DNA of 64,000 nt from Lachnospiraceae bacterium (GTDB taxonomy: Bacteria > Bacillota > Clostridia > Lachnospirales > Lachnospiraceae): positions 109,944 to 173,943 of the forward strand of contig JAHZFJ010000001.1 of assembly GCA_019421365.1 (NCBI GenBank), given 5' to 3'. The translations under genes and the position numbers were made by a program. Each line of letters begins with the position of its first letter. The first letter of the stretch is position 1. This document shows, piece after piece, positions 32,916-40,900 of this stretch. The notes below the pieces were generated by a model. The model was not told where the DNA came from, did not search any database, and saw nothing but the letters and a program-made list of their open reading frames with translations.

Positions 32916-33848
32916 ATGGTAGTCAAAGTTAACAACTTAGTTAAAAGGTATGATAAACTTGTGGCCTTAGATCATCTAAATCTTGAAATACAAGAAGGTG
33001 AAATCTTTGGATTACTTGGACCGAATGGTTCGGGTAAATCCACAACAATCAATTGTATTCTATCTCTATTGAAATACGATAAAGGCTCCATTGAGATTTT
33101 TGGAAAAAAGATGCGACCAGATGCGTATGACATAAAGAGAGATATAGGAATCATTATGCAGAATGTGGCTGTGTTTAATGAACTTACCGTGTATGACAAT
33201 GTCTATTATTTTTGTAGTCTTTATGTAAAGGATCCAAAAGAGATTAGAAGGTTGACAGAAGAGGCAATTGAGTTTGTCTCATTAGAAGACTTTAAGAAAT
33301 TCTATCCTAAGAAATTAAGTGGTGGTCTCCTTAGAAGACTTAATATAGCATGTGGTGTTGCACATAAACCCAAATTAATCATACTTGATGAGCCTACTGT
33401 AGCAGTAGATCCACAAAGTAGAAATAAGATCCTTGAAGGTATCAAGAAATTGAACGAGGGTGGAGCGACTATTATATATACAACGCATTACATGGAGGAG
33501 GTAGAACAACTCTGTGACCGTATTGCAATTATTGATAAGGGTAAAGTAATTGCTAGTGGTACGAAAGAAGAACTTAAGAATATGATTTCCCTTGGTGAAA
33601 CAATCACTCTTGAGACATATCATCTAACAGAAGAGCATATTGAAGAGATTAAGAATATACCAAACATTGCAAGTGTTGATTATAACGGACAGACTGTTGT
33701 GGTTAAGTCTAAAAAGGGAAAGAATAATTTAGTTCATGTCCTGAATTATTTTGAAAATCATAAGATATCTATGGGTAAAATCTATTCTGAACTTCCTACT
33801 TTAAACGATGTTTTCCTTGAAATTACTGGAAAAGAGTTGAGGGATTAA
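32916..33848 (+). CDS. ABC-2-type exporter ATP-binding protein
   Basis: A 310-residue ATPase starting at 32916 (GGAGG eight to ten bases upstream; the TTG at 32892 is unlikely). Walker A GPNGSGKST, signature LSGGLLRRLNIACG, Walker B LIILDEPTVAVD. The C-terminal extension of about 90 residues is typical of drug or antimicrobial-peptide exporters of the CcmA/DrrA group. Two permease genes follow, so the transporter is probably an ATPase dimer with a permease pair. Confidence 0.9.
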   Translation: MVVKVNNLVKRYDKLVALDHLNLEIQEGEIFGLLGPNGSGKSTTINCILSLLKYDKGSIEIFGKKMRPDAYDIKRDIGIIMQNVAVFNELTVYDNVYYFCSLYVKDPKEIRRLTEEAIEFVSLEDFKKFYPKKLSGGLLRRLNIACGVAHKPKLIILDEPTVAVDPQSRNKILEGIKKLNEGGATIIYTTHYMEEVEQLCDRIAIIDKGKVIASGTKEELKNMISLGETITLETYHLTEEHIEEIKNIPNIASVDYNGQTVVVKSKKGKNNLVHVLNYFENHKISMGKIYSELPTLNDVFLEITGKELRD

Positions 33849-33873
33849 TAGGAAGAAAGGGAGGATATGAACA

Positions 33874-35004
33874 ATGATGCTTAGATTATATTATATGAGG
33901 CTAAAATGTCTCTTTAGAAATAGGGAAAGCATATTTTGGTCTGCACTTTTTCCGATTTTCTTGTCGTTTGTATTTAGTTTGGTATTTGCAAATTTTGTGA
34001 GTGAAGAGCAATATGAAACAATTAAGATTGCTGTTGTTGAATCAAATGAACAAGGCTACATCATTGATGCTGCTAAAGAAGCAAAATTCTGTGAAGATAC
34101 CGATATGTTTGAGATACAACAAGTTAGCGAGAAAGATGCAAAAGATCTATTAAAAAAGGGTGAGATAACAGGATATATTGTTGATGGTGAGAAGCCTAGC
34201 TTATATATTGGAGGCTCTGGAATCGAAGCGACTATTCTAAAATCCTTTGTAGATAATTATCTGCAAACCGTAAAGAAGATTACGGTCATTGCAAGTATTA
34301 ATCCAGAGAAAGTACAAGAAATCATTAATGGTGCGATGAACAGTACCGATTATATTAACGACAGGAATGTTTCTAGTAAAGCGCCTAATTGGAGTTTGAT
34401 CTACTATTATGCGTTATTGGCATTAGCCTGTCTATATGGTTGTAATTTTGGTATTACTGAGATTAGTGATATACAAGCAGATAAATCAGCGAAGGGAGCA
34501 AGGATTAATGTAGCGCCTGTTCACAAATTGAAATTATTACTTTGTAATATATGTGCAGCAATCACAGTGCAAGTACTTTGCGTCTTATTAGCTATTACTT
34601 TTATGACATATGTGTTAGCTATTGATTTTGGTCCAAGGGTTTTATTGGTAGTGCTAACGTGTGTGCTTGCTAGTATATGTGGTGTAACATTTGGTGCGAT
34701 GCTAAGAGCAGTTATTAAGAAGAATGAGAAAACAGTAAATGCAATTGCTAATGCAACGGTATTATTGCTATCATTCTTATCGGGGCTTATGAATCCTGAA
34801 GTGAAATATATAGTGGCTGATAATGTACCATTTTTCGCTAAAATAAACCCAGCTAATCTTATAACCGATAGTTTTTATTATTTGTATTATTTTGATTCGC
34901 TTGAAAAGTATTGGATTAATATAGGATGCATGATACTTGTAACACTAGTATTTGTGGCAATCACATATTTTGCAACAAGGAGGAGACAATATGCAAGTAT
35001 TTAA
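33874..35004 (+). CDS. ABC-2-type permease, first
   Basis: A 376-residue permease: one N-terminal helix (about 20-40), an extracellular domain of some 140 residues, then five helices in residues 175-375. This is the ABC2_membrane_3 layout seen with antimicrobial exporters. RBS GGGAGG. Its end overlaps the next permease start by 14 bases. Confidence 0.87.
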   Translation: MMLRLYYMRLKCLFRNRESIFWSALFPIFLSFVFSLVFANFVSEEQYETIKIAVVESNEQGYIIDAAKEAKFCEDTDMFEIQQVSEKDAKDLLKKGEITGYIVDGEKPSLYIGGSGIEATILKSFVDNYLQTVKKITVIASINPEKVQEIINGAMNSTDYINDRNVSSKAPNWSLIYYYALLALACLYGCNFGITEISDIQADKSAKGARINVAPVHKLKLLLCNICAAITVQVLCVLLAITFMTYVLAIDFGPRVLLVVLTCVLASICGVTFGAMLRAVIKKNEKTVNAIANATVLLLSFLSGLMNPEVKYIVADNVPFFAKINPANLITDSFYYLYYFDSLEKYWINIGCMILVTLVFVAITYFATRRRQYASI

Positions 35005-36160
35005 TGGTTATATTAAAGTATTGAAGAAGTCAATTCCGACGTTGTTAATCTATGTGGCAGTATTTGCAGGAATATTAATTATCAACACAAATTCTGGCGG
35101 GAATACTGCAGGAGGAACGTTTAAGGCAACTAAAGTACCTACTGTATTCATTAATAATGATAAAGATAGTGTTTTAATAGCTGATTTCAAGGAATATTTA
35201 GGTGACTATTGTGAGTTTGTAGATATGGGAACTGATGAAGAAGAGTTACAAGATGCGTTATTCATTCGTAAAGTAGAGTATATTATTAATATAGATGAAG
35301 GTTTTGAACAACGCTTTCTGGAAGGAAAAGTAGTAGCAGTTGATAAGAGAAGTGTACCAGATTCGCAGAATGGTTTTTATATTGATAATGCTATAAACAC
35401 GTATTTTAATACATTAAAAACCTATGCAGATACAATGCCTGATACATCATTAAGTGAATTATGCAGATTAACTAGAGATACACTGAAAGAATCTGCAACA
35501 GTTAATCTAGTGCAAGAGAAAGAAGCGGCAGATACAACAGATCATTATCATATATTTTTCAATTTTCTATCATATCTGTTTGTGGCAGGATTTGTATCAT
35601 GTATTGGTAGTATTATGGTAGTATTTAATGATGTGAATATCAGAAGAAGAAATACCGTAGCACCTGTATCGAATAAAAGTGTTAACTTGCAGATGATGCT
35701 TGCTAATTTTATCTTTGTTTTTATTTTCTTTATCATTATGTTACTAATTGGTATTATGCTTAGCCCAAGTAAAGAGGTAACATTTGGATTAGGACTTAAT
35801 ATATTGAATTCTTTTGTGTTCTTGTTTAGTGCATTGGCTATAAGTTATATAGTAGGGCTAACGGCGAAATCAGAAAATGTAGTTGGAGGAATTGCTACAA
35901 TTATTTCTCTTGGTCTAGCTTTTATTAGCGGGGCTTTCGTACCGCAATATTTATTATCCGATACGGTACTTAAAGCGGCTAAGTTCACACCAAATTATTG
36001 GTTTGTGTACACGAATGATATGATTGCGAACATTACTACATTTACGAAAGAGAATGTGACAGAATTGCTTGGTTATATGGGAATACAATTAATATTTGCA
36101 GGCGCTTTGTTTAGTATTGCAATAGTAGTTAGTAAGAAGAAAAGTCAACGCACAGAATAA
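34991..36160 (+). CDS. ABC-2-type permease, second
   Basis: A 389-residue paralog-type permease with the same single helix, large outer domain and five-helix arrangement. ATG at 34991 follows AAGGAGGAG; the frame extends upstream to 34952 without an RBS. With the preceding two genes and the adjacent NarL-type sensor/regulator it resembles bacitracin- or lantibiotic-response modules, though substrate is unknown. Confidence 0.87.
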   Translation: MQVFNGYIKVLKKSIPTLLIYVAVFAGILIINTNSGGNTAGGTFKATKVPTVFINNDKDSVLIADFKEYLGDYCEFVDMGTDEEELQDALFIRKVEYIINIDEGFEQRFLEGKVVAVDKRSVPDSQNGFYIDNAINTYFNTLKTYADTMPDTSLSELCRLTRDTLKESATVNLVQEKEAADTTDHYHIFFNFLSYLFVAGFVSCIGSIMVVFNDVNIRRRNTVAPVSNKSVNLQMMLANFIFVFIFFIIMLLIGIMLSPSKEVTFGLGLNILNSFVFLFSALAISYIVGLTAKSENVVGGIATIISLGLAFISGAFVPQYLLSDTVLKAAKFTPNYWFVYTNDMIANITTFTKENVTELLGYMGIQLIFAGALFSIAIVVSKKKSQRTE

Positions 36161-36200
36161 TTAATACTTGATTTTATAAAATTTTTAGATATAATATACT

Positions 36201-36236
36201 TTGACAAATATGTAGGTCGACGGTACTGTCGACCTA
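36201..36236 (+). promoter_or_regulatory. Promoter with palindromic operator, ABC-F gene
   Basis: TTGACA (36201) and TACTGT (36224) are 17 bases apart. The -10 box sits inside the inverted repeat TAGGTCGAC (36213)/GTCGACCTA (36228), a position that would let a dimeric repressor block the polymerase. The same palindrome could also act as an RNA hairpin from upstream readthrough. Confidence 0.6.
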
Positions 36237-36245
36237 AATTAATTT

Positions 36246-36290
36246 AGGTTGTTGCGTGGTCGTTTAATACAATTCATCATGCAACAACCT
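36246..36290 (+). promoter_or_regulatory. Leader hairpin of ABC-F gene
   Basis: AGGTTGTTGCGTG and CATGCAACAACCT form 13 pairs with one wobble around a 19-base loop, ending 17 bases before the AAGGAG RBS. It has no T-run. ABC-F genes often have attenuation leaders, so an antibiotic-sensing role is possible, but no clear leader peptide is seen. Confidence 0.65.
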
Positions 36291-36315
36291 TAGTTGACAA
36301 GGAGTATATATTATA

Positions 36316-37869
36316 ATGAGTATATTAAATGTAACCAATCTCAACCATGGATTTGGAGATCGTGCTATCTTTAATAATGTGTCATTCCGTTTACTTAAAG
36401 GAGAGCATATTGGACTAGTAGGTGCAAACGGTGAGGGTAAGTCTACCTTTATGAATATAGTTACTGGTAAATTAATGCCAGATGAAGGTAATGTAGAGTG
36501 GTCTAAGAATGTACGTGTAGGATACCTAGACCAACATGCAGTACTTACAAAAGGAATGACAATTCGTGATGTACTTAAATCAGCATTTGCGTTTCTTTTT
36601 GATTTAGAAGCAAAGATGAATGATTTATGTAACAAGATGGCGGAAGCGGATGACGATGAGCTTGCTACTTTGATGGAAGAGTTTGGTGTCATTCAAGATA
36701 CATTAGATTCTCATGATTTCTACATCATCGATTCTAAGGTTGATGAGATTTCTAGAGCATTAGGTTTAGATGCAATTGGACTTGATAAAGATGTTACTGA
36801 TTTAAGTGGTGGACAAAGAACGAAGATTTTACTTGCAAAATTATTACTAGAGAAGCCCGATATTCTTCTTCTAGACGAGCCTACTAACTACTTAGATGTT
36901 GTTCATATTGAATGGTTAAAACGTTACTTACAAGAGTACGAGAATGCCTTTATTCTAATATCGCATGATATTCCTTTTCTTAATAGCGTTGTTAATATTA
37001 TCTACCATGTAGAAAATGCAGAGTTAAATCGTTATGTAGGTGATTACGATAAATTCTTAGAAGTATATGAAGTGAAGAAAGCCCAATTAGAAGCTGCTTA
37101 TAAGAGACAACAACAAGAAATCAATGAATTACAAGATTTCGTAGCTAGAAACAAAGCTAGAGTTTCTACTAGAAATATGGCGATGTCTAGACAGAAGAAA
37201 TTGGACAAGATGGACGTAATTGAACTTGCCAAAGAGAAACCAAAACCAGAGTTTAACTTCAAGGAAGCCCGTGCTGCCAGTCGTTATATCTTCCAAACAG
37301 AGCATCTTGTTATTGGATATGAAGAACCATTATCGAAGCCAATTACATTGTCTATGGAACGTGGTGAGAAACTAGTTCTTACTGGTGCTAATGGTATTGG
37401 TAAGTCAACATTACTTAAGAGTATCCTAGGAATTATTCCTCCTCTAGAAGGTAAAGTTGTTTTAGGAGATTATCTGTACAAAGGTTATTTCGAACAAGAG
37501 ATGACTGGTGCTAAAAACAATACTTGTATTGAAGAGATTTGGAAAGAATTCCCGTCATACACGCAATACGAAGTACGTTCAGCGCTAGCTAAATGTGGTT
37601 TGACTACGAAACATATTGAAAGTCAAGTTCGAGTACTTAGTGGTGGTGAACAAGCTAAAGTACGTCTATGTAAATTAATTAATGTAGAAACTAACATATT
37701 ATTACTAGATGAGCCTACTAACCATCTTGATGTAGAGGCAAAAGACGAATTAAAGAGAGCGTTAAAAGCATACAAAGGAAGTATCCTTTTGATTTGCCAT
37801 GAGCCAGATTTCTATGAGGACTTTGCAACGAAAGTAATTGATTGTTCTAATTGGTCTACAAGAATCTAA
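36316..37869 (+). CDS. ABC-F family ATPase (ribosome-associated)
   Basis: A 517-residue soluble protein with two ATPase domains (GANGEGKST, LSGGQRTKILLAKLL, LLLDEPTNYLD; GANGIGKST, LSGGEQAKVRLCKLI, LLLDEPTNHLD) and a charged interdomain linker (about 250-300) that in ABC-F proteins reaches the ribosomal exit or peptidyl site. There are no membrane helices. ABC-F proteins either aid translation (EttA, YbiT-like) or protect ribosomes from antibiotics; linker length looks short to medium, so housekeeping versus resistance is open. Position beside an exporter and the regulated leader lean to stress response. Confidence 0.88.
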   Translation: MSILNVTNLNHGFGDRAIFNNVSFRLLKGEHIGLVGANGEGKSTFMNIVTGKLMPDEGNVEWSKNVRVGYLDQHAVLTKGMTIRDVLKSAFAFLFDLEAKMNDLCNKMAEADDDELATLMEEFGVIQDTLDSHDFYIIDSKVDEISRALGLDAIGLDKDVTDLSGGQRTKILLAKLLLEKPDILLLDEPTNYLDVVHIEWLKRYLQEYENAFILISHDIPFLNSVVNIIYHVENAELNRYVGDYDKFLEVYEVKKAQLEAAYKRQQQEINELQDFVARNKARVSTRNMAMSRQKKLDKMDVIELAKEKPKPEFNFKEARAASRYIFQTEHLVIGYEEPLSKPITLSMERGEKLVLTGANGIGKSTLLKSILGIIPPLEGKVVLGDYLYKGYFEQEMTGAKNNTCIEEIWKEFPSYTQYEVRSALAKCGLTTKHIESQVRVLSGGEQAKVRLCKLINVETNILLLDEPTNHLDVEAKDELKRALKAYKGSILLICHEPDFYEDFATKVIDCSNWSTRI

Positions 37870-37912
37870 GTACTACAATTTCGATATGAATTATCGAATG
37901 TTAACATAAAAG

Positions 37913-37941
37913 TTGACACGAATTGCCCCGTGGATTATAAT
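37913..37941 (+). promoter_or_regulatory. Consensus sigma-A promoter
   Basis: Perfect TTGACA and TATAAT with 17-base spacing. The start would be near 37948, only about 10 bases before a terminator stem. Confidence 0.85.
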
Positions 37942-37956
37942 TTAACAATAGAGAAT

Positions 37957-37994
37957 AAGTCATAAGAGAATGAAAATTCTTTTATGACTTTTTT
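37957..37994 (+). terminator. Intrinsic terminator immediately downstream of a promoter
   Basis: AAGTCATAAGAGAAT pairs with ATTCTTTTATGACTT (one wobble), followed by T. It ends the ABC-F transcript, but it also lies just after a consensus promoter, so it either yields a very short RNA or is bypassed to express the trans-sulfuration gene at 38078. Confidence 0.85.
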
Positions 37995-38077
37995 AGTACA
38001 AGCGATTAATTAGTAAATCGCACTCACTCAATAAAGACATTTGTGGGAATCACAGAAAGTATAGAGGTGTGTATAAA

Positions 38078-39259
38078 ATGAAAAATTTCAGTAATTTTAA
38101 TGATTTTAGTAGAAAAGAAGATTTACATTTTGAATCTAGAGCTGTTCATGGTGCGTTAGGTAATGATCCAATTACTGGTGCTGTAAGCTTTCCAATATAT
38201 CAAACATCGACATTCCGTCATAAAGCATTAGGTCAATCAACTGGATTTGATTATTCTCGTCTTCAAAATCCTACAAGACAAGAGCTAGAAAGAACGATGG
38301 CTATCTTAGAAGAGGGTGTTGAAGGTTTTGCATTCACTAGTGGACAAGCAGCGAATATGGCTGTATTCATGAATCTGAATGAAGGTGATGAAGTTTTATT
38401 AACAGATGATATCTATGGTGGAACATACCGTATGGGTGAAGACATTTACCGTAGATATGGTGCTAACTTCAAATACGTTGATATGTCAAATGTAGAAGAT
38501 GTTAGAGCAGCAGTTACTGAGAAGACAAAGATTATCTTTATTGAAACACCAACTAATCCAATGATGAAAGTAGCAGATATCGAAGAGATATCTAAGATTG
38601 CGAAATCTGTTGGTGCTCTTACAGTAGTTGATAATACCTTCTTATCACCATATTTCCAAAAACCATTAACTCTTGGTGCTGACATTGTAGTTCATAGCGG
38701 TACTAAATTTATCGGCGGTCATAATGATGCTCTTGCAGGTATTGTTGTCGTTAAGGATCAGGAGATGGCTGAGTTTATCCGTAGCCAGATTAAGACTCAA
38801 GGTAATATGCTAGCTCCATTTGATAGTTGGTTATTACTTCGTGGTATAAAAACACTACCACTTCGTATGGATCGTCATAATGAGAATGCAATGAAAGTTG
38901 CTAATTGGTTAAGAACGCAACCAAAAGTAACAAAAGTATTCTATGTAGGTTTTGAGGATCACATCAATTATGAAGTAACCAAGAAACAAACATCTGGATT
39001 TGGCGGTATGATTTCGTTTAACGTAGATAGTTTTGAAACGGTAGAAAAATTATTATCAGAATTAGATATGATTATGTTTGCAGAGAGTTTAGGTGGTACT
39101 GAGACTTTAATTACGTATCCACGTACACAAACTCACGAATCATTAACAGAAGAGACTAGACAGAAACTTGGTATCACAGATACATTCTTACGCTTATCAG
39201 TTGGTCTTGAACACGTAGATGATATTATCAAAGATCTTGATCAAGCATTAAACGGTTAA
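38078..39259 (+). CDS. Cystathionine gamma-synthase/lyase-type PLP enzyme
   Basis: A 393-residue Cys/Met-metabolism PLP enzyme. Seen: YSRLQNPTR (phosphate and substrate Tyr/Arg), SGQAANMA, DDIYGGTYR, ETPTNPMMK, VVDNTFLSPYFQKP and the PLP-Lys in HSGTKFIGGH; the end EHVDDIIKDLDQAL is typical. It acts in trans-sulfuration or homocysteine/cysteine synthesis; lyase (MccB/MetC-like) versus synthase (MetI/MetB) cannot be decided. ATG at 38078 follows AGAGGTG. No SAM riboswitch or T-box is visible in the leader. Confidence 0.88.
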   Translation: MKNFSNFNDFSRKEDLHFESRAVHGALGNDPITGAVSFPIYQTSTFRHKALGQSTGFDYSRLQNPTRQELERTMAILEEGVEGFAFTSGQAANMAVFMNLNEGDEVLLTDDIYGGTYRMGEDIYRRYGANFKYVDMSNVEDVRAAVTEKTKIIFIETPTNPMMKVADIEEISKIAKSVGALTVVDNTFLSPYFQKPLTLGADIVVHSGTKFIGGHNDALAGIVVVKDQEMAEFIRSQIKTQGNMLAPFDSWLLLRGIKTLPLRMDRHNENAMKVANWLRTQPKVTKVFYVGFEDHINYEVTKKQTSGFGGMISFNVDSFETVEKLLSELDMIMFAESLGGTETLITYPRTQTHESLTEETRQKLGITDTFLRLSVGLEHVDDIIKDLDQALNG

Positions 39260-39267
39260 ATGGTGAA

Positions 39268-39544
39268 GCGAAACTCAACAGTTTCTTGAGCACACTCGAA
39301 AGCTTGATGGGGTACACGAAACACGCTGCATAACTATGTGTTTCTAAGTGTGTGTGGAGAGTATTCAAACGATACGGACATGTCTTCGGCAAGACATCCT
39401 GTCTTGCTCAGACTGGCTCGGCATCCGTGCCTCACCTTCCTAGTGAGTTGAGCACACACTAAGAAACACTATAGTTATTACGCTATCGTTTCTTAGCACC
39501 CCATCAAGCTTTCGAGTGTGGGTCTAAGTTATGGTGAGTTTCGC
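39268..39544 (+). ncRNA. Structured intergenic element, family A copy 1 (candidate large RNA)
   Basis: Starts nine bases after the trans-sulfuration gene stop. Stems: GCGAAACTCA/TGAGTTTCGC (39268/39535), a perfect 23-bp stem from 39291 to 39313 with 39498 to 39520, a long interrupted stem (ATAACTAT, GTTTCTAAGTGTGTG at 39331-39354 with 39453-39479), and apical hairpins GCAAGACA/TGTCTTGC and GGCA/TGCC. The core GATACGGA and GGCTCGGC..TGCCTCACCTTCC match copy 2 at 47745-48027, as do internal-loop blocks ACACGCT and CGCTATC. No ORF of note. Whether it is an RNA or a palindromic mobile element is open. Confidence 0.65.
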
Positions 39545-39659
39545 AACAAGTTGCCTTGAGTTAAGATGAGAAGTAATTAAGTAATTAATTGATTATAGAT
39601 GGAATTTGTGTAACGTTGCACAGGTCTAAGTGTGAATAAAAAATTGTTTATGATACATT

Positions 39660-39793
39660 ATGCATGTAACATCGCAAGCGGGTTTGCGAGACACATGCAT
39701 TGAAGTAAGGTTGAAAGACTTAAAAATCTGTGAAAGGAGCCATGCATTGCTTTCTTTCAACCTAATAGAGCAGTCTCACTAGTGTACTAGTGA
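39660..39793 (+). promoter_or_regulatory. Series of hairpins in the dapF leader
   Basis: Three inverted repeats occur in a row: ATGCATGT/ACATGCAT enclosing TCGCAA/TTGCGA (39660-39700); GGTTGAAAGA/TCTTTCAACC (39709-39762) whose loop contains GAAAGGAGCCATG and a seven-codon frame (MHCFLST); and TCACTAGT/ACTAGTGA (39776-39793). The dapF start follows 17 bases later with only a weak RBS. The rest of the 39545-39659 gap shows no gene. Confidence 0.55.
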
Positions 39794-39809
39794 TAAGCAT
39801 GGATTTAAG

Positions 39810-40673
39810 ATGAGAATTCGTTTTACTAAGATGCAAGCGTATGGTAATGATTATGTATATATTGATGCTATTAATCAGAAGGTGAATAATTTGCCAGAGC
39901 TTGCTAGGTATGTAAGTGATAGACATTTTGCCATTGGTTCGGATGGTATGGTTTTGATTTGTCCATCTGATGTAGCAGATTTTAGAATGCGTATGTTTAA
40001 TCCCGATGGATCTGAAGGAGAGATGTGCGGTAATGCTCTTCGAAGTGTGGGGAAATATGTATATGATCATAAGTTTACTGATAAAGAGTTTTTAACAATT
40101 GAAACACTTGGTGGTATTCAGAAGTTACAACTATTTATTGAGAATGGTGTGGCTGTGAATATCAAAGCTGATATTGGAGAACCAAGACTTAGTACGAAAG
40201 TTATTCCAGTGAATAGTGAGTTAGAAGAATTTATTGATCAACCTGTAACTGTACTTGATAAGGAGTTCCACACAACAGCAGTGTCTTGGGGAAATCCTCA
40301 TTGTGTACAGTTTATCGATGATGTGGCTTCTTTTGATGTACATGGTTACGGAAGAGAGTTTGAATATAAAACGGAGTTATTCCCTAATAAGACAAACGTT
40401 ACTTTTGCGCAAGTAATTAGTAGAGATTATATTAAGATGCGCGAATGGGAAAGAGGAACTGGAGAGACAATTGGTTGTGGTACCGGTTGTTGTACAGCAG
40501 TTGTAGCTGCTGTTTTAACTGGTAGATGCGACCGCAAAGTAACTGTTGAACAAATTGGTGGTCCGCTAGAAGTAGAATGGGATGAAGAGACTAATCACGT
40601 TTTCATGATTGGACCATCTCATACGATGTTTGAGTCCGATATTGAAGTTGGACACATTGTTAAGGAAGAATAA
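39810..40673 (+). CDS. dapF: Diaminopimelate epimerase
   Basis: A 287-residue enzyme that converts LL-diaminopimelate to meso-diaminopimelate for peptidoglycan and lysine. Catalytic cysteines are in EMCGNALR and GCGTGCC; the flanking FNPDGSEGEM, SWGNPHC and ERGTGET are family marks. It is followed by two DAP-type murE genes and murF, consistent with cell-wall supply. The RBS is weak and the leader is hairpin-rich, suggesting translational control. Confidence 0.94.
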   Translation: MRIRFTKMQAYGNDYVYIDAINQKVNNLPELARYVSDRHFAIGSDGMVLICPSDVADFRMRMFNPDGSEGEMCGNALRSVGKYVYDHKFTDKEFLTIETLGGIQKLQLFIENGVAVNIKADIGEPRLSTKVIPVNSELEEFIDQPVTVLDKEFHTTAVSWGNPHCVQFIDDVASFDVHGYGREFEYKTELFPNKTNVTFAQVISRDYIKMREWERGTGETIGCGTGCCTAVVAAVLTGRCDRKVTVEQIGGPLEVEWDEETNHVFMIGPSHTMFESDIEVGHIVKEE

Positions 40674-40900
40674 TGATAATTTTATCCCCTATTCTTTGAT
40701 ATGATGGAATCACATGGAGAAGAAGAGGGGATATTTGTGCGTAATAGTAGTGAATAATAATTAAGGCATTGCAAAGAGTTTCGCAATTGACTCATCAAAT
40801 ATTAATCTAGGAAAGGAGCCATGTGGTCCGCTTTATTATAACAGGTGGAAGTGTAAAAGAACTTGACATAAGTTCGTTTGTGCTATGCATGGGATGTAAA

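Noticed and set aside
37995..38077. SAM riboswitch or T-box before the trans-sulfuration gene
   Set aside because: The remaining leader is only about 80 bases and has none of the conserved aptamer or T-box sequence.
39268..39544. Group I or II intron, RNase P RNA or tmRNA
   Set aside because: None of the diagnostic core segments of these RNAs (for example intron domain V or the tmRNA acceptor ends) can be recognised.
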